This document shows, piece by piece, positions 1 through 7,631 of a DNA stretch of 9,526 nucleotides. Origin of the DNA: Candidatus Obscuribacterales bacterium. Lineage in GTDB: Bacteria; Cyanobacteriota; Vampirovibrionia; Obscuribacterales; Obscuribacteraceae. Position numbers and translations under genes: made by a program. The stretch spans positions 1 through 9,526 of the forward strand of contig JAKFVJ010000415.1 in NCBI GenBank assembly GCA_021732245.1, read 5' to 3'. How positions within the stretch are numbered: the first letter of the stretch is position 1; every line of letters begins with the position of its first letter. Under the pieces are notes generated by a model that was not told the DNA's origin, did not search any database, and saw only the letters and a program-made list of their open reading frames with translations.

Positions 1-580
1 GAGTTGGTACTTGCGTCGTACCGTTGCCTGTGCCGATGAAAGCACCTATGGCAATAGCAAATTTTTCCGGTGGCTTACTTGTGCCGGACATGCGCACCGA
101 ATTATTCACGTAAGCGTTATAGGCATCTGTCTTTATTGTGACCGGCTTACCATGCTTGTCGAAGGCACCACTGTCACTACCTGCCGACGACAGAATACGC
201 TTTTGCAAAAGATCGGTTGCCTTGGACAACAGTGTTGCATCGTTATCGACTAGATAGAGCATCGTCGTATTGCCTAATTTGTTGGCAATGATGGCATCGA
301 TTCTCAATGTGGCAGCAACGGTATTAATGCCCAACACAGGATAAGGCGAATCACCACTTGGGTCATCGACAAGCGCCATGCGCCCCAGAGGTCCATCGAC
401 AACAATTCGACTCATATCTTTGGCTGCCTCAAGCGCCGCAGAATCTATTGCCGACATTGCCTGCTTATGCGTGCCTATTGTCTGGTTATAGAACAAGACA
501 AACATAGCGATTAGAAAAACAAGCGCCCCTAGAGCCGCCGCCATAAGTGCCAAAGTATTGCCATGCTGGCTGGTACGCAT
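1..580 (-). CDS. TadE/TadG-like pilus-associated protein, N-terminal part (cut by window edge)
   Basis: This reading frame stays open from an ATG at 580 to the left edge, giving 193 residues with no stop, so the C-terminus is missing. It starts with a short polar stretch (MRTSQHGNTLAL), then one hydrophobic helix at about residues 8-31, then a segment with an AIDSAALEAAKDM core. A short N-terminus, a single membrane anchor and an alanine-rich 'A-x-D-(S/A)-AALEAA' helix are typical of TadE/TadG-like proteins linked to Flp/Tad pili, where the soluble part lies outside the membrane. The rest is polar, has no cysteine and shows no catalytic motif I recognise. A GAGG ribosome-binding site sits 9 bases before the ATG. 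It is separated from the secretion operon upstream by a hairpin and appears to have its own promoter, so it probably belongs to the next transcription unit. The family call rests on the N-terminus only; another single-helix pseudopilin-like protein is possible. Confidence 0.6.
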   Translation of the reverse strand, partial: MRTSQHGNTLALMAAALGALVFLIAMFVLFYNQTIGTHKQAMSAIDSAALEAAKDMSRIVVDGPLGRMALVDDPSGDSPYPVLGINTVAATLRIDAIIANKLGNTTMLYLVDNDATLLSKATDLLQKRILSSAGSDSGAFDKHGKPVTIKTDAYNAYVNNSVRMSGTSKPPEKFAIAIGAFIGTGNGTTQVPT

Positions 581-684
581 AATGTGATGCCTCGATATTA
601 GTAAAAAAATCAGGACGATAAGCAATACCTGCCCGAAAAGACTGTGGGCAGAGCGTTTAGAAAGATTATATAGGTATAATGTCG

Positions 685-713
685 ATCCTATCCGGACAAT
701 TGAACCCTGTCAA
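685..713 (-). promoter_or_regulatory. Candidate sigma70-type promoter for the TadG-like gene
   Basis: On the minus strand a perfect -35 box TTGACA (708-713) is followed after exactly 17 bases by TAGGAT (685-690), which matches the -10 consensus at four of six positions. Transcription would start near 678, giving a leader of about 100 bases before the ATG at 580. The promoter lies just beyond the hairpin that follows the coupling-protein gene, which is where a new transcription unit would be expected to start. A TATAAT at 665-670 is also present but has no convincing -35 at 16-18 bases. This is seen in the sequence only; no start site has been mapped. Confidence 0.5.
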
Positions 714-718
714 TGCCG

Positions 719-750
719 CACTGGTGCAGGCCGCTGAGCCTGCACCAGTG
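719..750 (-). terminator. Strong 13-bp hairpin after the secretion operon
   Basis: Positions 719-731 and 738-750 form a perfect 13-bp inverted repeat with a 6-base loop. It begins 28 bases after the stop codon of the coupling-protein gene and lies in the only gap between two transcription units here, so an end-of-operon role is likely. No run of T follows it on either strand, so it is not a textbook intrinsic terminator. It could instead protect the 3' end of the operon mRNA. Because it sits 5 bases from a TTGACA box, it could also be an operator for the downstream gene. The remaining bases of the 581-778 gap hold only the candidate promoter and the ribosome-binding site. Confidence 0.5.
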
Positions 751-778
751 AATAGCTTAATTCGCAGCTGCTAGTTGC

Positions 779-3700
779 CTAGAATTCGACGTTTTTGCTC
801 TTATCTTCGGCGCCGAACCAGACATTACCTGGGTAGCCGACTTGTTCCGGCTTAGGCAATTCCACTGGTGGCGGCGAAAGACCAGGTATTGCCTCACGTC
901 GAGGAATGCGACGAAATGGATCTTCGTGCAGACTCTTTAGTGGTGCGCGTCTTTCTTCACCAGGCGTGCCGGCTACCGGAGCAGCTTCCTTTTTCTCAAC
1001 AGCAAATCCTGGATCGCTAACAGGATTGGTTGTTGAAGATGGAAAGCGTGAAGCCGTAGGCGGCTGGGCTGGAATTTTCAACTGTCTTAGAGTGTCGGAT
1101 AGATCAAGTGCCGACAAACCAGTGTTGCCTTTATCGGGCATACCCAATTCTTTGCCGCACTCAATACAGAAGCGTCCTTTTCCGGCTTGCTTGGAGCAAT
1201 AAGGGCAAACACGACCTTTGGCAGGTTCCTTAGCTTTCGGCTTCGGGGACTCAGTTGCAGCAGTTTCGGCAACCACTTTTGCACCGGCGTCTTCTGCAAC
1301 AGCTTTGTCGAGAACTTCGGCTTTGACTTCCAATTGCGCATCGTCAGCTTTGGCATCCTCTGCTTTAACAGATTCCTCTTTCACAGGCTCTTGCTTGCGA
1401 ATTGGAGTCTTTAAATGCTCGGCGATATTCTCAATTGAGTGTGATGCCTTGGAAAGTCCCTGCGCAGCTTCTTCTGCTACAACTGCCGCTTCACCTTTGA
1501 TAATCGACATTATGTCGTTTGCCATTGGCGGCGGTGATGCTGTGGCACCGGCAAACATCGGCAATTCATCAGCTGACTCAGAATGAGATTCTTCGTCTGC
1601 CGGATTCGGTGCAGCTGATTCCGGTCCAGGCTTGCTGGACACGTTATGCAACAAGTGCAAGCGGGCGATTTCTTCAATACCACGCAAGTCAACCATGAGC
1701 GGTTTGGTTTCACCAAACTCGCTGTCACCGGCTGGAGCCATGAAGACAAGCGCGTGATGTTTTTCCATACGCTTGATGGAGTCGGAATCTACACGGGCAA
1801 CAACTTGCTGGCTGTGGATACGTCTCCAAGCTACAGGGAATATCGAATCACCTGTAAATTGGTCGGCAATACCTGGGACGATGACCGCATGTTTGCCTAT
1901 TTCATCCGAGAAGAAGCGAGAAGTCGATTCATCCGCGTTGTGCAAACAAATGCGCACTGCCGAGTTAGAGAAGATTGTCTTCAACTCAGCACCACCGGAT
2001 GATGTCGGATCGCCTGACATTTTGCCGGCAATCTGCGTGATGTTCTGCAGAATGACAGCCAGTCCACCATTGGCGCCGCGAACGATAGCTGAAAGTTTGC
2101 CGGCTATATCGATATTCAATGTTTGATACTCATCGAAGAAGGCAAACAATGGAAGCACCGACGCGGTTCCGTATCTTGTGTGCAACGCTTGTTCTAACTG
2201 GTAGACAAAGCAAGCAGACAAGGATTCAGCATCCGGTCCCAATGATGCCGGAGCACCAAAGATGAATACTGTCGGTTTGTGCATTGTTCCGCGCACGTCG
2301 ACGTTGGATTCTTCAGTAACGCGCAAGATATTGGCGTTTTTGAACATGCGCAAACGACCACGCACGCCTTGAATGTTCTTATCCCAATCGCTGTCTGTGC
2401 GGATGATTGAAGAAAGAGTTTGAGTCAACTCATTCAGTTCAGCCGGATCAACGTCAGGATTGTTCTTCAAATTGCGCAGAGACTCCACAATGTTGCGTCT
2501 GTTATTAACAAGGCGCATCAAGCCACGCGGGTTGCACGGCAAGGTCATAATCTCAGTCGGCACACCATTTTCATCTTCACCGGATACTTGTACAGCACCC
2601 CACTTAAGCAGCGTGGCTAATCCGGCAATGTAGCCGTGATCACGTTCTGCCCAGTGCTGTTCTTCCGGAGGCAAAGAGTTTACATCTCGCACGATGGAGG
2701 ACGAAAATACCAGCGGTTCAAGATCCAATGGATTCCAATGAATGGAATTAGCATCCAATGGGTTGAAATAGAGTGTTTCAAAACCAGCTTGCTCGGCTTC
2801 CGGCAAGATTGTGTATTTGAAGCCTTCTTTTCTTTCATCCAAATCCGGATCGTTAGCTTTAGCTTCCAAAGCAATGATGACGCAAGGCTTGGCCAACATG
2901 GCTTTGATAATGGCACGCATCAAGGTTGTTTTACCGGAACCGGATGGAGCCACCATGAACATGTTCTTGTTAGGCAAGCGACCCAAAGGTACTGTAATCG
3001 GCAAGTGCGTACGGGCAAGGAAACCAAACGGCAACACGATACCGTCTTCTTCGGTCCAGGTTGCATTTGGATTGCGCTTACCCATGCTACCATGCTTACG
3101 CAAGTTGGGTGGGCAAAGGAAAGATCTTTCGTATTCACGAGGGGTCATCAAACCGGACGGCGGATTAAACGTGCGCACGGTTTGCCACGGGAATAATCTC
3201 TTCTTGTGAGCAGCGGCAATAATGATAGCCAAAATTACCAAGGTCGGGATCATCAAAGCAACTGATGTTGCATCAATGAAGCCTTTTGGTTTGTAGTTTT
3301 GGTTGCCTTGTTGTTGTGTCGGCTGGAAAAACATATTTGAATTTGTGCTTGGATTCGAGTTGGACTCTAAGCGCAAGTTCTGCCCTGTCGTACCGACATT
3401 ACTTATAGGTTGTTCCTGCTGAGGTTGTGCTTGAGGAGCAGCAGCCATTTGCTGACCTTGACCGCTCGCCATCTGGGCACCAGTCTGGATAAGCGGACTT
3501 GTGCCAGGATGTGCGGGATATGCAGGCGTCGGTTGCGCGACCATGCCATTTGGCTGGACGACTTGCTGCGGAGCAACAGGATAGCCACCACCGTTCGGCA
3601 CATAAACGCCATTTTCGTTTACGCGTCCGCCGGCAGGCGCAACTGTCATTTGCGGCATTGCCGAGCCGGGAGCAAGTAGATATTGATTATCCTGCATTTG

Positions 3701-3802
3701 CAGTCGACGTTCGTATTCTTTGGCGGTGATTGTCTCACCAGTATCCGTATTACGGTACCGGGCGACTACGCCACGATCGTTCATTTGTGCTCTCCAGGTC
3801 AT
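779..3802 (-). CDS. VirD4/TraG-type T4SS coupling protein with extra N- and C-terminal regions
   Basis: This 1007-residue protein is the likely coupling ATPase that selects substrate and passes it to the membrane channel. Residues 1-175 are rich in Gln, Pro, Gly and Ala. One hydrophobic helix follows (about 178-198), then HKKR, which places the ATPase in the cytoplasm. The motor carries Walker A APSGSGKT (285-292), Walker B PLFAFFDEYQ with Asp557-Glu558, and a following LQNITQ segment (585-590), as in the VirD4/TraG/TraD family. After about residue 718 comes a 290-residue tail: acidic and disordered-looking, then rich in Lys, Ala and Glu (about 800-863), then a zinc ribbon with cysteines 866, 869, 879 and 882, then a proline-rich end. 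VirD4 proteins are usually about 550-700 residues with two N-terminal helices, so both tails are unusual. The ATG at 3802 shares one base with the preceding stop (TAATG), with GGGAGG 12 bases upstream. Met7 (start at 3784) is an alternative. Confidence 0.88.
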   Translation of the reverse strand: MTWRAQMNDRGVVARYRNTDTGETITAKEYERRLQMQDNQYLLAPGSAMPQMTVAPAGGRVNENGVYVPNGGGYPVAPQQVVQPNGMVAQPTPAYPAHPGTSPLIQTGAQMASGQGQQMAAAPQAQPQQEQPISNVGTTGQNLRLESNSNPSTNSNMFFQPTQQQGNQNYKPKGFIDATSVALMIPTLVILAIIIAAAHKKRLFPWQTVRTFNPPSGLMTPREYERSFLCPPNLRKHGSMGKRNPNATWTEEDGIVLPFGFLARTHLPITVPLGRLPNKNMFMVAPSGSGKTTLMRAIIKAMLAKPCVIIALEAKANDPDLDERKEGFKYTILPEAEQAGFETLYFNPLDANSIHWNPLDLEPLVFSSSIVRDVNSLPPEEQHWAERDHGYIAGLATLLKWGAVQVSGEDENGVPTEIMTLPCNPRGLMRLVNNRRNIVESLRNLKNNPDVDPAELNELTQTLSSIIRTDSDWDKNIQGVRGRLRMFKNANILRVTEESNVDVRGTMHKPTVFIFGAPASLGPDAESLSACFVYQLEQALHTRYGTASVLPLFAFFDEYQTLNIDIAGKLSAIVRGANGGLAVILQNITQIAGKMSGDPTSSGGAELKTIFSNSAVRICLHNADESTSRFFSDEIGKHAVIVPGIADQFTGDSIFPVAWRRIHSQQVVARVDSDSIKRMEKHHALVFMAPAGDSEFGETKPLMVDLRGIEEIARLHLLHNVSSKPGPESAAPNPADEESHSESADELPMFAGATASPPPMANDIMSIIKGEAAVVAEEAAQGLSKASHSIENIAEHLKTPIRKQEPVKEESVKAEDAKADDAQLEVKAEVLDKAVAEDAGAKVVAETAATESPKPKAKEPAKGRVCPYCSKQAGKGRFCIECGKELGMPDKGNTGLSALDLSDTLRQLKIPAQPPTASRFPSSTTNPVSDPGFAVEKKEAAPVAGTPGEERRAPLKSLHEDPFRRIPRREAIPGLSPPPVELPKPEQVGYPGNVWFGAEDKSKNVEF
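3790..3795 (-). promoter_or_regulatory. Second Shine-Dalgarno that leaves the coupling-protein start open
   Basis: GGAGAG lies inside the first codons of the coupling-protein frame, 5 bases before the in-frame ATG at 3784-3782 (Met7). The annotated ATG at 3802-3800 has GGGAGG (3815-3820) at a 12-base spacing, which is rather long. Translation may therefore start six codons later than annotated, or at both sites. The one-base overlap with the VirB8-like stop still favours the upstream start through re-initiation. The choice does not affect any domain. Confidence 0.4.
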
Positions 3803-4440
3803 TAGCTTGATTGACCTCCCTCGCTAATACCAACTATTTTCATGCCGTCAGGCGTGTTCTTAACCATGTACTCCAACTTCACTGGGCGGGCTGTTTGACC
3901 TTTTCCAGGAATTTGAAGCGTCTGCATGCCATCAACAAAAACAACTATGGCACCGTCATGCGAACCACCGGCAAATACTCTGTCAGCTTTGAAGCTGCTC
4001 TTAACACCGGAGCCTTCAATTTGCTCGGCCAATTCCGGCGACCAGACATTTTTGCGATATGTCGCTGCAACATCCGGCGTCATGAAGGCAATGGCTTTTT
4101 CCTGAGAAGATCTGGCAGTTGTGGCAGACAAATCCCAAGCTAGAGGCAACCAGGCAATAATCATTGACTTTGCTTGATCAGCATCAGTTGACGAGGCGGA
4201 TTGAGACTCAGGTGCCGCGGCTCCTTCAACCATGCGATTACCGCTACGCATAGGCGATTGTCCATCGCCGCCTCTGCCTGTCACATCAGGATCGCTCATC
4301 CACTTTTGATAAGTGACCTTGCGTTCAGGAGCAGGCGTCGGCATAAGAAGAATTGTCAAAAATATGCCGGCCAAAAATCCGACGGCAGCGACCATGATTA
4401 GGGTCAGGCGATATTTTTCTCCAGCTTGATAATCAAACAT
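3802..4440 (-). CDS. VirB8-like T4SS assembly protein
   Basis: A 212-residue bitopic protein. A short cytoplasmic N-terminus is followed by one membrane helix (about residues 12-33), a polar low-complexity linker rich in Gly and Ser (about 50-88), and a compact domain from about 88 to 208. That domain begins with helices (MIIAWLPLAWDLS, then SSQEKAIAFMTPDVAATYRK) and ends with beta strands (GAIVVFVDG, VKLEYMVKN, MKIVGISE). This helix-then-sheet order after one N-terminal anchor matches the NTF2-like fold of VirB8/TraM/TcpC proteins, which scaffold the inner-membrane channel and act outside the cytoplasmic membrane. The assignment rests on topology, predicted fold and neighbours, because no short signature motif exists. 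It lies 16 bases after VirB4 behind a perfect GGAGGTGA and overlaps the coupling-protein start by one base. A generic NTF2-like accessory lipoprotein is less likely, since there is no lipobox cysteine. Confidence 0.72.
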   Translation of the reverse strand: MFDYQAGEKYRLTLIMVAAVGFLAGIFLTILLMPTPAPERKVTYQKWMSDPDVTGRGGDGQSPMRSGNRMVEGAAAPESQSASSTDADQAKSMIIAWLPLAWDLSATTARSSQEKAIAFMTPDVAATYRKNVWSPELAEQIEGSGVKSSFKADRVFAGGSHDGAIVVFVDGMQTLQIPGKGQTARPVKLEYMVKNTPDGMKIVGISEGGQSS

Positions 4441-4446
4441 CTTCTA

Positions 4447-4454
4447 TCACCTCC
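4447..4454 (-). promoter_or_regulatory. Full-consensus ribosome-binding site of the VirB8-like gene
   Basis: GGAGGTGA on the minus strand, 6 bases before the ATG at 4440, is complementary to the 16S 3' end over eight bases and is the strongest such site in the window. It fixes this start and suggests the VirB8-like protein is made at a higher level than its neighbours. It also shows that the host uses the canonical anti-Shine-Dalgarno. Confidence 0.75.
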
Positions 4455-4456
4455 GC

Positions 4457-7270
4457 CTAACTGGCCTGCGCATGCGGCTGTTGCACAGTTTCAGGACTTA
4501 TGCCCTGAGCTAGCAAATGGCATGCCATGCGTATGTCGCCGTTGCAAGCTTCAATCATACGAGCGCGCAATGGCTGATCGTTGTTCGGCTCTGTGGTGGC
4601 AACCCAATACATAAAGCGCGGTACAACCAATTTTACGACTCCGCGCGACATCTTGTGATAGATGAGAAACGCTTCTGAGTACTCACGGTTTTTACGCGTC
4701 AAGTGTCCAATCGAGGACATCTCTTGCGGAGTCAAACCGCAAGCATCCTTGATCAAATCAAAGTTAGCCGGGTCATTACCTAGAATGACTTTTATCGCAC
4801 TGTTGCTGGCAAGAGTTCTTGCTCTGTCATCTTTCAGAAGATCGTTCAATTCCTGAGATATGCCGATGAACAATAGACCTAAGTGTCGGCTTGTACGCGA
4901 AGCATCTTCAACAAGGGTTTTGCCGCCCTCGTAACGCAACAGCCTCCACAACTCGTCTATACAGAAGACAAATCGCGCCGGTTTGCCTTTTGCCATCTGC
5001 TCCATCTTGTGTTGATGGGCGCGTCTTAAGACAAAGTCGGATACGAACAGTGTGACGACCGCTTCCAATGTTTTATCATGGGAAAGATCGGCAGTATCAA
5101 ATACCATCAACTGCGAATCCATTGGGATGGAAGTTGGTCCGTCAAATAATTTACCGAAAATGGCTCCGCGACAATACAGTCCTAAACGGTTAGCTAGATC
5201 TTCGGCAACCTCGCCTCGGCGATAGCCTTTATTCGCTTCTGCTTCTTTCGTCAGCCAGGCAACCAAATCGGATTCGATTGGAATTCTGCCTTCAGCAGCA
5301 CAGCTCTTATAAATTGCTTGAATGCCCTGCATAAGGATAGGTTTTTCATCCTTAGTCATGGCTTGCTCACCACGCTCGCCTAACATGACGGAGTGGAAAT
5401 TGAGCAGTTTGATGATATGCGACTCTGGTGGATTAGCCGGATCAATAGGCTTACCGTCAGAAGTAGCAAAAGGTAAATCATAGAGATTAATACAAACTGA
5501 TCCGTCAGGACCGAGTCTAATGTATGCAGCATCATCATAAACATCGGTCAGCACTTTGTAGGAACCTGAACGGTCGATGATCACTGACTTGGCGCCGGCC
5601 AGAGTTTTCATTTGAATGATTTGTTGCGCGACCATAGATTTACCTTCACCAGGCTGACCGAAAACAATGGCCAGGGAATTAGGTAGTCTTTCATCGTACG
5701 GATTTAAAAAGACTGGTTCTAAAGTCTCTTTCGAGAAACCAAGCCAATCACCTTGCTCCGAACCCAATTGAGCGTGCACAAACGGGAATGAATTGCGCAC
5801 TGTCGGTGTTCTTACAGCTTTGCCGCGACGTGTGACATCAAGTCCCAGCCCAGGCATACTGCCAACAAACAATTGCTTTTGTTCATGGAAGCCGACTACA
5901 AAGCGAGCACCACGACATTGCGGAGCAGCGCTACGCACTAATTCCGTATTGCGGTTCAAATCTTCCAAGCTATCTGCATTCAAAGTGAAGTAAACAGCGT
6001 AGTTGAATATTTCCATGTTGGTTGTATACAACTCGGAGCCGATATGGGCAGCTTCTTGTGCCTTTTCCGCTTCTTCTTGGTTAGGAGCAGATCTCTGTCC
6101 CAAAATGCCTTGATATGTGTTGGCGGTTGCTTGTGATTGCTTGCGCTGTAATCTCTTGCGGAATACTTCCTTGTCCAACTTGTGGGCAAAGATATTCATG
6201 CGCCATTCGCAGTTAAGTCTCAATAGCGGCGACAACCACAAAGGACCAGTACGTTCCGGTAAACGGGACATGTACAAGCTGCGCACATATTTGCCTGTCG
6301 GCTTTGTCATATCTTCTGATTCGGACAAGTCGCTAATCAAAGCGTAGTCCGAATGTGTAAAGTCATATACGGACTCTGCCAATTGTTCACGCAGCGTTGC
6401 CGGCTCCATATCCGGGAATATGGCACGCAAATCAGGAGTCATAGAGCCCGTCTGCGGTCTAATTGGGTGCGGCAGCCTTTCTGATGAAACAGTACTTGCT
6501 GCAGGATTGAGTTCTTTATAAAGCATCTGGAAGTATTCAACGCCGCCAATTGGGCGACCGCTCATACCACAGTGATTCAACTGCGCAACGTGACCCATTG
6601 ATCTCTGAACGAGAGTCTGGACATTTTTCAGGTGATGCTCTTTGCTCTGGCTGGCAGCCTTATTTGTAAATACGTCAATAATATGCCCGACGGTACTTTC
6701 AATGAAAGACTGTTTTGCCGGCTTTTCTTTGGGTGGTCTAAAGCAGAAAGTGACATAGAACTTCAATTCAGGAATAAAGTTTTTCGACATCAAGAATGCT
6801 TCGTCATTTTCCACACCACGAGCAACATACTTGAGAAACTCATCGTTGACTACATCAACCGGGTGGCGCAAGAAATATTCACGCTTGGAGATGTTGTGAC
6901 AAACAATTGTTAGTTGCACTGATGTATCAACACTGTTTAAAAATCCAGTGAAGTGTTGCATGAGTGAACCAAGGCGCACTTCATCAAAACCGGATACATG
7001 TACGCCATCTACTTCAAAGCAGCAACGGTAGCTGCCATCTTTCAAAACAACAATGCCTAAGCCTGATGCTTCATCATGGAAGAGATCCCACAACGGAACA
7101 AGTCCGGCTGCCGACGGATTAGTGCGTGGCACAGCAGCAGAAGGCAATTTAGATAAACGAGTCTTGCGCATCTGACGATCTAAATCTTGAGCGCTCGACT
7201 TTTGTCCTCTGCCCAGGAATCCCAGGAGGCTATTTTCAGCTAGATTTGAGCGCGATAGTGATGAATCCAT
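4457..7270 (-). CDS. virB4: VirB4-type T4SS ATPase
   Basis: A 937-residue protein of usual to slightly long size for VirB4/TrbE/PrgJ. The N-terminal half (to about residue 500) is the family's less conserved membrane-associated region; it holds the FNYAVYFTLNADSLEDL segment before the motor. The RecA-like motor carries Walker A GQPGEGKS (538-545), an IIDRSGSYKVL strand typical of VirB4 (564-574), Walker B FVFCIDELWRLL with Asp772-Glu773 (767-778), and the downstream FIGISQELNDLL motif (801-812, Gln806). It ends with the family's WVATTEPNN segment (889-897). All catalytic residues expected of an active ATPase are present. VirB4 energises channel and pilus assembly from the cytoplasmic face. 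The start at 7270 is supported by AGGGTG 5 bases upstream; that site overlaps the stop codon of the preceding VirB3-like gene, which indicates coupled translation. This is the firmest call in the window. Confidence 0.95.
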   Translation of the reverse strand: MDSSLSRSNLAENSLLGFLGRGQKSSAQDLDRQMRKTRLSKLPSAAVPRTNPSAAGLVPLWDLFHDEASGLGIVVLKDGSYRCCFEVDGVHVSGFDEVRLGSLMQHFTGFLNSVDTSVQLTIVCHNISKREYFLRHPVDVVNDEFLKYVARGVENDEAFLMSKNFIPELKFYVTFCFRPPKEKPAKQSFIESTVGHIIDVFTNKAASQSKEHHLKNVQTLVQRSMGHVAQLNHCGMSGRPIGGVEYFQMLYKELNPAASTVSSERLPHPIRPQTGSMTPDLRAIFPDMEPATLREQLAESVYDFTHSDYALISDLSESEDMTKPTGKYVRSLYMSRLPERTGPLWLSPLLRLNCEWRMNIFAHKLDKEVFRKRLQRKQSQATANTYQGILGQRSAPNQEEAEKAQEAAHIGSELYTTNMEIFNYAVYFTLNADSLEDLNRNTELVRSAAPQCRGARFVVGFHEQKQLFVGSMPGLGLDVTRRGKAVRTPTVRNSFPFVHAQLGSEQGDWLGFSKETLEPVFLNPYDERLPNSLAIVFGQPGEGKSMVAQQIIQMKTLAGAKSVIIDRSGSYKVLTDVYDDAAYIRLGPDGSVCINLYDLPFATSDGKPIDPANPPESHIIKLLNFHSVMLGERGEQAMTKDEKPILMQGIQAIYKSCAAEGRIPIESDLVAWLTKEAEANKGYRRGEVAEDLANRLGLYCRGAIFGKLFDGPTSIPMDSQLMVFDTADLSHDKTLEAVVTLFVSDFVLRRAHQHKMEQMAKGKPARFVFCIDELWRLLRYEGGKTLVEDASRTSRHLGLLFIGISQELNDLLKDDRARTLASNSAIKVILGNDPANFDLIKDACGLTPQEMSSIGHLTRKNREYSEAFLIYHKMSRGVVKLVVPRFMYWVATTEPNNDQPLRARMIEACNGDIRMACHLLAQGISPETVQQPHAQAS

Positions 7271-7279
7271 AATTACACC

Positions 7280-7621
7280 CTAATCAATGAAGTCAGGCAA
7301 GTCTTCGTCGGATAAAAACCGCTTAGGACTTGGATCTGGTCCGGGGACATAAACAGAAGGAGAAAAGAATGACTCAATCATTGGCTCAAGCGAAGCTGTT
7401 GGTCCGGCCAATGTAATGAGTGCATAACCAGGTCCGATGATCATGACGAAAATAGTCAAATCTAAGCGCAGATCATGACCTAAAAACGGTATCGGGTTGA
7501 GCCACGAATAAAGCTGCGAACCAAGCAACAAAGAAATGAGCACAGCTATAAGCTGGTCATAACGCATACCAAACAACTTTGGTTGGTCTTCTAGGTTTAG
7601 TGGTGTGATATCTTCCATCAT
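7280..7621 (-). CDS. VirB3/PrgI-like small T4SS membrane protein
   Basis: This 113-residue protein has two hydrophobic helices (about residues 22-40 and 53-73). They are preceded by a short polar start with the motif LEDQPKLFGMRYDQL and followed by an acidic, proline-containing tail ending DEDLPDFID. A small two-helix protein encoded immediately before virB4 is the hallmark of VirB3, TraL and PrgI, which form part of the inner-membrane channel platform and interact with VirB4. The LEDQPKLFGMRYDQLI segment resembles the conserved pre-helix region of this superfamily (a polar segment, then x-G-x-x-x-D/E-x-L), but I cannot say whether VirB3 or PrgI is closer. The first ATG (7621) has AAGGAA almost touching it; the second ATG, one codon on (7618), has better spacing and may be the real start. 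The 10-base gap to the DUF2225 gene indicates one operon. Confidence 0.75.
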   Translation of the reverse strand: MMEDITPLNLEDQPKLFGMRYDQLIAVLISLLLGSQLYSWLNPIPFLGHDLRLDLTIFVMIIGPGYALITLAGPTASLEPMIESFFSPSVYVPGPDPSPKRFLSDEDLPDFID

Positions 7622-7631
7622 TTCCTTTTAC

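Noticed and set aside
11..253. Plus-strand open frame of 80 codons at the left edge
   Set aside because: It is antisense to the open TadG-like frame, which has a ribosome-binding site, a promoter and a membrane anchor; the plus-strand product has none of these.
665..670. Perfect TATAAT on the minus strand before the TadG-like gene
   Set aside because: No acceptable -35 lies 16-18 bases upstream; the TTGACA/TAGGAT pair at 685-713 has ideal 17-base spacing and is preferred, although this site could be a secondary -10.
1218..2126. Several plus-strand frames of 75-122 codons opposite the coupling-protein C-terminal half
   Set aside because: Their Ala/Ser-rich products mirror the Lys/Ala/Glu-rich codons of the coupling-protein tail on the other strand. 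No start signals or domains support them.
2636..3196. Plus-strand open frame of 186 codons inside the coupling-protein gene
   Set aside because: It lies antisense to the conserved Walker A region of a clear ATPase gene, encodes no recognisable domain, and its composition looks like a shadow of the opposite strand.
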